Positions 7,069 to 13,773 of a stretch of 21,837 bases of DNA are shown here, piece after piece (within the stretch, counting starts at the first letter, position 1; each line of letters opens with the position of its first letter). Position numbers and translations under genes: made by a program. The DNA comes from CAZEHJ01 sp964512485 (GTDB lineage Bacteria; Bacteroidota; Rhodothermia; Rhodothermales; UBA10348): positions 1-21,837 of the forward strand of contig CAZEHJ010000063.1 of NCBI GenBank assembly GCA_964512485.1. The letters are read 5' to 3'. The notes beneath the pieces were generated by a model. That model made no database searches and was not told the DNA's origin. It worked only from the letters and a program-made list of their open reading frames with translations.

Positions 7069-8340
7069 TCAATCGTACAGCAGGTACGATTTTCTTAGTT
7101 GCGCGAACGCTTCAATCTCTTCTTCCCACTTCCATTCGAAAGCGGCCTGGTCCATTCCGCCTTTCAGTAAGTCCAGGGTTTGTGCTGATCCCGAAAGGAG
7201 CCTCAACCAACGCTCATTGAAGAAGGAATCTTTGACAGAGTCGGGCGCAGCATCATAAAAACGGGCCACCAGATCCAGACCCAGTGAAACAGCGCGGACA
7301 GAGTCGGGCTCGGTCACTGTGATGTTCAGCGTCTGGATTGGCACATCTTCCAGCTTCGGATTTGTTGATGCACCAGGAATACTGACGGGGGTTGTCCGGC
7401 CTGCTGCAAACTCCACTCCTGCAACCTCCCATTTCTCAAGGTTCTCGACAAGGGCTGTCGCATCTAGCCATGGTGCACCGACGGTCAGAAAAGGAGAAGA
7501 GGTGCCACGGCCTTCGCTGGCAGTGGTTGCTTCGAAGAAACAGGTCCCGGCGTATACCAGAGCGGTTTCGAAGGTTGGAATGTTGGGACTGGTAGGGACC
7601 CAGTCGAGTCCAGTTTCAGGCCAGTACATATCTCGATTCCATCCCTCCATTTCAATGACGCGAAGGTCCAGATTTTCGAGGCCCGGCAACCACTCTTCGC
7701 CTTGGACCATTTTCGCGAGTTCGCCAACGGTGAGGCCATGCCGCACGGGAATGGGGTAGAGGGAGACAAACGAAACGAGAACTGAATCCCTGACGAAGCC
7801 TTCGATTCTTCTTCCCCCCAGAGGGTTGGGCCGATCCAGGACAACAAATGGAATGCCGGCTTCGGCGGCGGATTGCATGGACAGGCCCATGGTATAAATG
7901 AACGTGTAGAACCGCGCACCCACATCCTGAATGTCAAAGACCAGCACATCCACTCCTTCCAGCATTTCAGCTGTCGGCCGCCGGTTCGATCCATACAGGC
8001 TGTACACCGGAACTCCTGTCACATCGTCGATGCCGTCCTCGATATGGGCACCGGCATCTTCATCGCCACGAATTCCATGTTCGGGTCCAAAAAGAGCTGC
8101 CAGTTGCACATTTTCCGCTTCATGAACCAGATCAAGCAGATGTCGTCCTCCTGAGGTAGCGGTATGGTTCACGACCAACCCCACACGTTGGCCGTCAATA
8201 GCCTCGAAGCCGGACTTCACCAACAGGTCGGCGCCGGTAGAAACGGCAATGGGCGGGGTGATCTCAAGATCACCCCGCCCATTGGATTCGCCACAAGCAG
8301 AAACGACAAACAACAAAACTGCTGCCAGAGTCGTTCTCAC
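7069..8340 (-). CDS. DUF1343 lipoprotein, NamZ-like exo-N-acetylmuramidase family
   Basis: 423 residues if translation starts at the GTG at 8340. This start gives MRTTLAAVLLFVVSAC, a clean lipoprotein signal (lipobox VSAC, Cys16), and lies 13 bases after the ndk stop. Earlier in-frame ATGs lie inside ndk and would put an unrelated 68-residue leader before the signal. The mature protein shows the DUF1343/GH171 pattern: VGLVVNHTATSGGRHLLDLV, LFGPEHGIRGDEDAGAHIEDGIDD, VPVYSLYGSNRRPTAEML, DVLVFDIQDVGARFYTFIYTMGL, FVVLDRPNPLGG, RHGLTVGELA and SPNIPTFETALVYAGTCFFEATTASEGRGT. The characterised Bacillus member NamZ releases terminal MurNAc from muropeptides, so a role in peptidoglycan turnover is likely. 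Family knowledge supports the fold; the exact substrate is inferred. A perfect inverted repeat sits just behind the lipobox (8247-8284). Confidence 0.88.
   Translation of the reverse strand: MRTTLAAVLLFVVSACGESNGRGDLEITPPIAVSTGADLLVKSGFEAIDGQRVGLVVNHTATSGGRHLLDLVHEAENVQLAALFGPEHGIRGDEDAGAHIEDGIDDVTGVPVYSLYGSNRRPTAEMLEGVDVLVFDIQDVGARFYTFIYTMGLSMQSAAEAGIPFVVLDRPNPLGGRRIEGFVRDSVLVSFVSLYPIPVRHGLTVGELAKMVQGEEWLPGLENLDLRVIEMEGWNRDMYWPETGLDWVPTSPNIPTFETALVYAGTCFFEATTASEGRGTSSPFLTVGAPWLDATALVENLEKWEVAGVEFAAGRTTPVSIPGASTNPKLEDVPIQTLNITVTEPDSVRAVSLGLDLVARFYDAAPDSVKDSFFNERWLRLLSGSAQTLDLLKGGMDQAAFEWKWEEEIEAFAQLRKSYLLYD
8247..8284. repeat. Perfect 18-bp inverted repeat inside the DUF1343 coding region
   Basis: The arm CAATGGGCGGGGTGATCT (8247-8264) is followed by CA and then by its exact reverse complement (8267-8284). 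As RNA it would form a 17-pair stem with a UUGA tetraloop on the coding (minus) strand. It is read in frame as NGRGDLEITPPI directly after the lipobox region, in what should be a flexible linker. It is not followed by a U-tract, so it is not a normal terminator. Confidence 0.9.
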
Positions 8341-8353
8341 AACTGAAATTGCG

Positions 8354-8785
8354 TTAGCCTGCGTTATTGACGATTTCGACTTCAGGGAAGTAGTAGTTCG
8401 ATTCCAGGACGCCATTCTCCACAGAATCAGATCCGTGTACAATGTTCTGTCCTTTGTTGTCAGCAAAGTCTTTGCGAATCGTACCCTCATCGGCCTCTGC
8501 AGGATCCGTCGCACCGATGAGCGTTCGGAAGTCGGCAACGGCATTGTCTTTTTCGAGAACGATCGGCACGCAGGGACCAGACGACATGAAGTCGGTCAGC
8601 TCGCCAAAAAACGGGCGTTCACGATGAACCGCATAGAAGCCTTCTGCTTCTTTCTTGGAAAGGTTGATCATCTTGAGAGCGCGGACAGTAAAGCCTGCCT
8701 CTTGCATTCTGCGAATGACTTCGCCGATCAAATTTTTACGGACGCAGTCCGGTTTGAGTATTGCCAGGGTACGCTCGAGAGCCAT
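8354..8785 (-). CDS. ndk: Nucleoside diphosphate kinase
   Basis: 143 residues, the normal length. It transfers the gamma-phosphate of ATP to NDPs through a phospho-histidine and keeps nucleoside triphosphate pools balanced in the cytoplasm. Family motifs are intact: ERTLAILKPDCV at the start (Lys11), VHRERPFFGELTDFMSSGP, GATDPAEADEGTIRKDFA, the active-site NIVHGSDS with His117, and the ending ESNYYFPEVEIV. It is upstream of the DUF1343 gene on the minus strand with a 13-base gap, so the two are probably co-transcribed. A promoter-like box lies 41 bases upstream of the ATG. The upstream lipoprotein gene is 132 bases away, so ndk may also be the first gene of its own unit. Confidence 0.98.
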   Translation of the reverse strand: MALERTLAILKPDCVRKNLIGEVIRRMQEAGFTVRALKMINLSKKEAEGFYAVHRERPFFGELTDFMSSGPCVPIVLEKDNAVADFRTLIGATDPAEADEGTIRKDFADNKGQNIVHGSDSVENGVLESNYYFPEVEIVNNAG

Positions 8786-8825
8786 GAGTCCGGAGTGTAG
8801 GTGTATGGATAATTAGATCAAGGCT

Positions 8826-8838
8826 CCAAAAATACGGT
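8826..8838 (-). promoter_or_regulatory. Candidate promoter -7 box of ndk
   Basis: The minus strand reads ACCGTATTTTTGG, containing TATTTTTG, an exact match to the Bacteroidota -7 consensus TAnnTTTG. It lies 41 bases upstream of the ndk ATG. No TTG was found at the expected -33 spacing. The same 13-mer with one change occurs upstream of tRNA-Ala (549-561). Confidence 0.45.
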
Positions 8839-8917
8839 CTTTCTGCACCTGGAGGATCGTTTCAGAAGGGAAGAAGGCGTGAATCACGATGTTCAGCATA
8901 CACCGAATATGCAGACG

Positions 8918-9394
8918 CTAAAGGGCCTCAACTTCGATCAAAGCGAGATAGTCTTCGAAATCTGTCGCGCTTCCAGCTTTCGGATAGGGATTGAGCCTCA
9001 AAAGACGGAAGCGCTGGTTCTGGAATTGAATGATATCGTTGAATCGATACGGAGTTGAAACCAATCCAGGAATATGGGTGATGATCTGGTGTTTGACGTT
9101 CTGGTGATCCGTCAGAGTCAGGAGGACACCCGCTCTTCCGGGATGCACGCAATCAACGTTTGAAGCGCATCGGCTGTCTTCGGTTACCAGGGAAAACTCG
9201 ATGGTCAGCTCGGCATTGTCCAGAAAGACAGCTCGACCTACACCAATTTCGAAGGGCACGCCCTGCTGAACGATACCAACTGAGCCATCTCTTCCCGGCC
9301 CTGAATCTCCATCCGAGTTGACTGAGAAATCCCTCTGGCACCCGGTAAAAACGAGTCCGGCAATCAGTATCAGATATGAAAGCTGCTTGCGCAT
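8918..9394 (-). CDS. Small lipoprotein with a DSRC-x5-C motif
   Basis: 158 residues. The signal MRKQLSYLILIAGLVFTGC ends in lipobox FTGC (Cys19), followed by a Ser/Asp/Gly-rich linker (VNSDGDSGPGRDGS). The mature domain is mainly beta and carries EDSRCASNVDCVHPGRAGVLLTL (Cys76 and Cys82). This resembles the DSRCP-x-x-V-x-C-x-W-x-G-x-A segment seen in many small, uncharacterised bacterial lipoproteins; the two Cys may form a disulfide in the periplasm. Here the usual Pro and Trp are replaced (A and P), so the match is partial. The ending DFEDYLALIEVEAL fits a closing strand. The next gene downstream is ndk, 132 bases away. No function can be given. The 223-base gap to the divergent PLP-enzyme gene holds no clear promoter or structure beyond a short GACCA/TGGTC dyad. 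Confidence 0.7.
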   Translation of the reverse strand: MRKQLSYLILIAGLVFTGCQRDFSVNSDGDSGPGRDGSVGIVQQGVPFEIGVGRAVFLDNAELTIEFSLVTEDSRCASNVDCVHPGRAGVLLTLTDHQNVKHQIITHIPGLVSTPYRFNDIIQFQNQRFRLLRLNPYPKAGSATDFEDYLALIEVEAL

Positions 9395-9617
9395 GAAAAG
9401 CTTCGTCTCAGGTCAAGTATCTGTTTCGATCAACAAAATCTTTCAACCTTAATTAAAACGAATTCTGGACGCGCAGGCAAGGATGTTCTCCATACCGCCT
9501 CAAAACCTTCTCCAAGTGTCGAATGGCCGGTTTCAACGGTGCTCGCGCCGGCAGTGTCGACCAGATTGGTCATTGATCGGATTCTGATGTTAATTCCGGC
9601 TTGCATCTAATCTCAAG

Positions 9618-10739
9618 ATGATGACCGACTGGACACGATTTCGATCCCAGTTTCCCGCGCTGGCTAAAAACACCTACCTGAACACGGCTGGCGGTGGCGT
9701 CATGTCGACTCGCGTGGCAGCGGCAGGAAGGAAATACTACGATGAATCTGAATCGCTGGGCGACATCGGGTGGGACCCCTGGGTCGAACGAAGCGATGAG
9801 GCGCGACGAGACGTGGCTCGTTTCGTCGGTGGAACTGAAGACAGAGTAGCCTTTCTGCCCAACGCTTCGTTGGGAGTAAACATCCTTGCGCGATCACTGG
9901 CCACAGGGTCTCGCATCCTGGCTGTCGACCAGGAATTTCCCAGTTGCACGACCCCATTCCTGCGTATTGGATGCGAGGTGAAATTCATGTCTACAAATGC
10001 AGATGGATATGTTGATGCCGACCTGGTTCGCACCCATCTCGACTCGGGCAGCAAAGCGTTCGTCCTGAGCTCCGTCCAGTTCGCCAACGGATTCCGGGCA
10101 AATCTGCGCCAGATAGGCAAAATGTGTCGAGAAAACGGAATTCTGTTCATCGTTGATGCGACGCAGTCCATCGGCGCCTTTCCCGTCGATATTGAAAAGG
10201 ACTACATAGATGCCATCGTCTTCAGCGGGTACAAATGGGCAACCGCAGGCTACGGCGTTGCGGTTCTGGTCACCGGAGATCAATGGCCGGAAAATGATCC
10301 ACCACTCATTGGCTGGCGCAGTGCCCGAAATGCGTACGCTCTCGAAAATGATCGACTCGATCTATTGCCCTCAGGTATCGGACACGAGATGGGGCACCCT
10401 GCCTTCCCGGGCATTTTCGCGATGGGAGAGGCTGTTCGGCTTCTCGGTGAGATTGGACCCGAGAACATGTCGCTCCGGATTGGGTCTATCATGAATCGAC
10501 TCTGGGATGGCTTGACCGAACGAAACATATCCATCCGCTCCCATGCAGAAATAGAACATCGATCCGGGATTGTTCTGGCCGATTTTGAGGACGCGGCATT
10601 TGTGTGCGCCGAACTCAGGAAAAAGGGGGTTTGGACAACGGCCAGAGACGGTGGTCTCAGAATTTCAGCACACGGATACAATGACGAACTGGATATTGGG
10701 CGATTCTTCGAGTCGCTTGACTCATTGGAAGTTGCCTAG
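9618..10739 (+). CDS. Aminotransferase class V-fold PLP enzyme
   Basis: 373 residues from the first of two adjacent ATGs. The fold is that of class V enzymes (cysteine desulfurase, isopenicillin-N epimerase, kynureninase-like): FRSQFPALAKNTYLNTAGGG at the N-terminus, FLPNASLGVNILARSL for phosphate binding, FIVDATQSIGAFPVD with the PLP-pyridine Asp180 and Gln183, and SGYKWATAGYG with the Schiff-base Lys206. The C-terminal domain ends RKKGVWTTARDGGLRISAHGYNDELDIGRF. The motif IVDATQSIGAFPVD and the short length argue for an epimerase- or desulfurase-like subgroup rather than SerC. There is no obvious catalytic-loop Cys as in NifS/SufS, so cysteine desulfurase is unlikely. The gene stands alone between divergent and convergent neighbours, so context gives no substrate. 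Confidence 0.85.
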   Translation: MMTDWTRFRSQFPALAKNTYLNTAGGGVMSTRVAAAGRKYYDESESLGDIGWDPWVERSDEARRDVARFVGGTEDRVAFLPNASLGVNILARSLATGSRILAVDQEFPSCTTPFLRIGCEVKFMSTNADGYVDADLVRTHLDSGSKAFVLSSVQFANGFRANLRQIGKMCRENGILFIVDATQSIGAFPVDIEKDYIDAIVFSGYKWATAGYGVAVLVTGDQWPENDPPLIGWRSARNAYALENDRLDLLPSGIGHEMGHPAFPGIFAMGEAVRLLGEIGPENMSLRIGSIMNRLWDGLTERNISIRSHAEIEHRSGIVLADFEDAAFVCAELRKKGVWTTARDGGLRISAHGYNDELDIGRFFESLDSLEVA

Positions 10740-10788
10740 CCTGCTCGGCTCCAATGCCGAACAGCGTTCAGATCTGGGATCTACCCGT

Positions 10789-11973
10789 TTATACAGCGCT
10801 GTTTCCGGACTCTGATCCTTCGCCGAACGGAGAGAACCATCTCGGTGCCTGGCGATCACGTGCTGTTTCGCGTTCCATCCAGAAGAGGAGAATATCATCT
10901 CCGAATTCAGGTTTTTCACTCTCATCGAGAACGTTGGTGATCAGCGAATCGATCGGATCCGCCGTCCCATAAACACCTTTGACATTCTCCAGAACGCCAT
11001 CTTCTCCCAGTTGGGCACCAGAATTCATCTGCTGCTCGAGCAGACCGTCGGTGTAGGATACCAGGGCCGTGCCCGGTGTGAGGGAGATGGAGGTATCCTT
11101 GAATTCCGCTGACTCATCGAGTCCCAGAATCAGATCCGAATACGAGACCACTTCAGCACCGCGAGAACCGACCAGGACAGGGCGACAGTGACCGGCATTT
11201 GCATACGTCACAAGGTTCTTTTCAGGCTCCCAACGTATTAATAGAAGCGAAGCAAAGGTGTCTTCGAGAGAAGGATCGTCCATCAAGACCTGATTGACGC
11301 TGCTCATTATTTCTGCAGGAGACGTTGTCGTGCGCAGCAAGGTGTGTAACGCGCTACGGATGTATCCAAGGAAGCTGAAGGCGTAAAACTTGGCCTGAAG
11401 TCCTTTACCCATGACGTCACCCACGGTGATGAAATAGGTGCCTGGACGTGGCTCTGTCCAGTCAAAGATGTCACCGCCACCGTGTTCACGCGGATTGCTG
11501 TGGAAGAAGGTTCGGTAGCCTTGAACGTCAGGGAGTTTCTTCGGCATGAGCTTCTGGGAGAAGTCCTGCCCAATTTTGGAGTCCAACTGAGTCTGGAAAA
11601 GCGCCGTGCGTTCTAGAAGACGATCTACCCTTGAGAGCAACTGGTCAATGTCAAAAGGTTTTGTGATGTAGTCATCAACACCGGTGCGCCGTCCTTTGAG
11701 TCTGCTCGACTCATCAGCTTTGGCCGTGAGAAAGATGAAAGGAATTGCCTTCGTCTCCGGCGTGTCCTGGAGAGATGCCTGCAGGGCGAATCCATCCATT
11801 TTCGGCATCATGATGTCGGAAATGATAAGATTCGGTACTTCCTCGGCTACCCGTTCAAGGGCTTCCTCGCCATTCGCAGCGGTGCGAACGTTGTACTGCT
11901 TCCCCAGTCGGTATTCCAAGAGCCGACGCAGGGTATGCTCATCTTCTACTATGAGAATGGAATGTTGAGCCAT
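10789..11973 (-). CDS. Response regulator fused to PP2C (SpoIIE/RsbU-type) phosphatase
   Basis: 394 residues. The receiver domain (about 1-122) has ILIVEDE, the phospho-acceptor Asp53 in IISDIMMPKMDG, FLTAKA and Lys105 in YITKPF, all intact. The PP2C phosphatase (about 145-368) has the metal-site motifs GGGDIFDW (Asp168), GDVMGKG (Asp186), NAGHCRPVL, SYTDGLLE (Asp309) and FGDDILLF (Asp359/360). Such proteins remove phosphate from a STAS antagonist once the receiver is phosphorylated. No cognate histidine kinase is in the window. The start overlaps the RsbW-like gene by 25 bases, so they are translationally coupled. A C-terminal tail (about 370-394, ETARDRQAPRWFSPFGEGSESGNSAV) is unstructured. 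It is the last gene of the cassette. Confidence 0.93.
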   Translation of the reverse strand: MAQHSILIVEDEHTLRRLLEYRLGKQYNVRTAANGEEALERVAEEVPNLIISDIMMPKMDGFALQASLQDTPETKAIPFIFLTAKADESSRLKGRRTGVDDYITKPFDIDQLLSRVDRLLERTALFQTQLDSKIGQDFSQKLMPKKLPDVQGYRTFFHSNPREHGGGDIFDWTEPRPGTYFITVGDVMGKGLQAKFYAFSFLGYIRSALHTLLRTTTSPAEIMSSVNQVLMDDPSLEDTFASLLLIRWEPEKNLVTYANAGHCRPVLVGSRGAEVVSYSDLILGLDESAEFKDTSISLTPGTALVSYTDGLLEQQMNSGAQLGEDGVLENVKGVYGTADPIDSLITNVLDESEKPEFGDDILLFWMERETARDRQAPRWFSPFGEGSESGNSAV

Positions 11974-12404
11974 TTGTCTGAGTCAGCGGACACGGTGAAC
12001 TCTAAGCGACGGTGACCTTGTTCGGTCAGGGAGTACTCAAAGTACTCGGTTGCCGCGTTGAGCATGAGGAGTCCCATTCCACGTTCTGGGAAGGGCGTGA
12101 GGGCGTTTCGTTGAACGTCGATCTGCTCAGGAAATGCAAATCCGTCAGAGTTGTCTTCAATTACGCAGCGGACGCGTCTCCCGTTCGGGATGACGTCCAT
12201 CACTACAATCGGATTCCGCTCGGCGAAGTCGGCGTGCTGAACCAGATTGGCAACCCACTCATGAACCGCAAGACGAAAAAGCTGAATGGTATCAGGATCG
12301 AGGTGAGACAGAAGCGCACCTTCGCGCTCCCATTCCTCGAACATACCATGCAGCTCATCGATTACGATTTCAAGCCGGGTAAAGCTTTGACGGGTGATTT
12401 CCAT
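11949..12404 (-). CDS. RsbW-like serine-protein kinase (HATPase)
   Basis: 151 residues with a GHKL ATPase fold. The N-box is VHEWVANLVQHAD (Glu49, Asn53), the G1 box EDNSDGF (Asp84, Gly88), and the G2 box ERGMGLLML. The protein is of the RsbW/SpoIIAB type that phosphorylates a STAS antagonist on Ser and may also hold a sigma factor or another partner. It lies between the STAS gene (51-base gap) and the PP2C gene (25-base overlap), which is a complete partner-switching module. No sigma-factor gene is next to it, so the output partner is unknown; in many Bacteroidota-like genomes the target is elsewhere or not a sigma factor. The ATG at 12404 is the only good start: no in-frame start codon exists between it and the STAS stop. 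Confidence 0.9.
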   Translation of the reverse strand: MEITRQSFTRLEIVIDELHGMFEEWEREGALLSHLDPDTIQLFRLAVHEWVANLVQHADFAERNPIVVMDVIPNGRRVRCVIEDNSDGFAFPEQIDVQRNALTPFPERGMGLLMLNAATEYFEYSLTEQGHRRLEFTVSADSDKWLNIPFS

Positions 12405-12455
12405 ATCTCGGTTGAGAAAACGTCTTCCGCAAAGGAATCCGTTTGGATGATCTAG

Positions 12456-12809
12456 TTATCGGAGGCTATCGCGTGCAGCGTCAACCGTAGGGAACTGACG
12501 GAACACCTTATAGGTGCGAGTCAGCTGTACTACGACCTGTACCGGACGGGAAACCGATGCAAAGACCACCTGGCCACTCATGGGAGAGACCTGACGGTAC
12601 AGAGAAAAGATGGAACCAAGACCCGTAGAGTCGAGGATACCCGTGTCGGTGAAGTCAAGGATGAAGCTGCGAATCCCGGAACGAACCTGTTCCTGAGATA
12701 CCGCCTTGAAATCGGCGGCGTTGCGGAAATCCAATGCCTTTCCGATCCTGATCACGACACTGTCGTGTGTGACCGGTTCGATGAGAAAATTCATTGATGT
12801 CGCTTGCAT
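12456..12809 (-). CDS. STAS-domain anti-sigma factor antagonist
   Basis: 117 residues from the ATG at 12809; a second in-frame ATG at 12794 (MNFLIEPV) gives 112 residues and leaves more room for a leader after the predicted -10. The STAS fold is clear: VVIRIGKALDFRNAADFKAV, FILDFTDTGILDSTGLGSIFSLYRQV and VVFASVSRPVQVVVQLTRTYKVFRQFPTVDAA. The phosphorylatable Ser is Ser61 in DSTGLG (numbering from the longer start). The kinase gene is downstream and should phosphorylate this Ser; the PP2C phosphatase should remove it. It is first in the three-gene minus-strand unit and is preceded by a 194-base divergent region with repeated elements. Confidence 0.93.
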   Translation of the reverse strand: MQATSMNFLIEPVTHDSVVIRIGKALDFRNAADFKAVSQEQVRSGIRSFILDFTDTGILDSTGLGSIFSLYRQVSPMSGQVVFASVSRPVQVVVQLTRTYKVFRQFPTVDAARDSLR

Positions 12810-13003
12810 GACCAGTTATGTGTTGTTTATACACGTAGTGAAGGGGCACCTGATGCAATTACATGGTGCACTCCATTGCTTTATCGGCGCTACGTATACA
12901 AACTAAAGCGATAATCTCGGCCTAAATGCCGGTTATCCGGACATACGTGAAGGGCCACTGGTGCACCTTCAGAACTGTTTGGAATATAAACACTCCCGAA
13001 TGA
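12810..13003. promoter_or_regulatory. Divergent control region with TGAAGGNSCAC elements
   Basis: This 194-base gap separates the STAS operon from the B3/B4 gene. Three copies of an 11-bp element are visible: TGAAGGGGCAC (12839-12849, plus), TGAAGGGCCAC (12948-12958, plus) and TGAAGGTGCAC (12961-12971, minus). The last two form an inverted repeat with 9 of 11 pairs around a 2-base centre. Both genes have a TATAAAC box: minus strand 12826-12831 and plus strand 12985-12990. A TTGCAT (12853-12858, minus) lies 21 bases upstream of the first, and the plus-strand copy places the dyad over its expected -33 region. A second imperfect inverted repeat (12825-12840 with 12888-12903, 13 of 16) spans the STAS promoter. 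The elements are seen; the operator role is inferred. Confidence 0.5.
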
Positions 13004-13693
13004 ATGGAATTCAAACACGAGGGCCCTTCAGAATTGAGGCTTGGGCTTGTTGTAGCGCGCAATGTGAATGCCAACAATCCGTCGAATGAGCTTGAGGAAC
13101 TGATTTCAGCCCGGCTGACGTCCCTCGAGGGTGGATTAAGCGCGATTCAGGACGAATACAGGACCCACGTGAGGGATGTCTTCAGAAATGGCTCGTACAA
13201 ACCGACTGGACGGGCCAAACCAGCAAGTGAGTATCTGCTTCGTGCTGCTTCGGAATCCAGGTTTCCCAGGATAAATACGCTGGTAGATTGCTGTAATTAC
13301 CTCAGTATGGCCAGTCTGCTGCCCATTTCAATCTTCGATCTCGACAAAGCAAACTCTTCTGTTTTTACGTTTCGACTGGGATATGAAGGTGAAGAATACG
13401 TCTTCAACCATGCGGGACAGTCTATTTCACTGAAGGACCTGATAGTTGGATGTGTATTTCGTTCAGACGGATCCACATCACCGGTTGTAAATGCGGTGAA
13501 AGATTCGATGATAACAAAAACTGATTCCGATACTTCGCATGTGGCAGCGGCCATTTATGCGCCTCTCGCGGATGGTCCTGATCTATCGCTGAAAGAAGTG
13601 TGTCATGACTTTGCGCGCTTGCTGGCGTCTACGGATCCAGAGGCGTCGGTCGATCATTCAATCATATTCTCTGGAGAGACGACGAGCTTCTGA
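13004..13693 (+). CDS. Stand-alone B3/B4-domain protein
   Basis: 229 residues. The pattern SYKPTGRAKPASEYLLRAASESRFPRINTLVDCCNYLSMASLLPISIFDLDK is the signature of the B3/B4 domain (PF03483-type): P-x-SE-x-LLR, then LP-x-IN-x-LVD-x-x-N-x-x-S, then the P-x-x-x-D-x-D segment. In the phenylalanyl-tRNA synthetase beta subunit this domain hydrolyses Tyr-tRNA(Phe). Free-standing copies are widespread with unproven roles, possibly in tRNA or amino-acid proofreading. The C-terminal part (VAAAIYAPLADGPDLSLKEVCHDFARLLAS) is typical of these short proteins. The ATG at 13004 follows a TATAAA box by only 13 bases, so the leader would be very short. It is divergent from the partner-switching cassette and 74 bases upstream of lptC in the same direction. 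Confidence 0.8.
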   Translation: MEFKHEGPSELRLGLVVARNVNANNPSNELEELISARLTSLEGGLSAIQDEYRTHVRDVFRNGSYKPTGRAKPASEYLLRAASESRFPRINTLVDCCNYLSMASLLPISIFDLDKANSSVFTFRLGYEGEEYVFNHAGQSISLKDLIVGCVFRSDGSTSPVVNAVKDSMITKTDSDTSHVAAAIYAPLADGPDLSLKEVCHDFARLLASTDPEASVDHSIIFSGETTSF

Positions 13694-13747
13694 GGGGGTA
13701 CCATATTATTCCCGGAACTCGCGTATCATTGAACAGCCGTCACAATC

Positions 13748-13773
13748 CTGTCTGAAGAGCCTGTCTGATGAGC
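13748..13773 (+). repeat. 13-bp tandem duplication across the lptC start
   Basis: CTGTCTGAAGAGC (13748-13760) is followed directly by CTGTCTGATGAGC (13761-13773), 12 of 13 identical. The single difference turns AAG into the ATG used to start lptC. It looks like a local slippage duplication at the translation start. Confidence 0.8.

Noticed and set aside
8341..8544. Longer N-terminus for the DUF1343 protein using ATG codons inside ndk
   Set aside because: It would place 68 basic, unconserved residues before a perfect lipoprotein signal; the GTG at 8340 fits the lipobox spacing and the ndk stop.
10741..10788. Terminator between the PLP-enzyme gene and the convergent phosphatase gene
   Set aside because: Only a 5-pair stem (TCGGC/GCCGA) with no T-tract on either strand; too weak to call.
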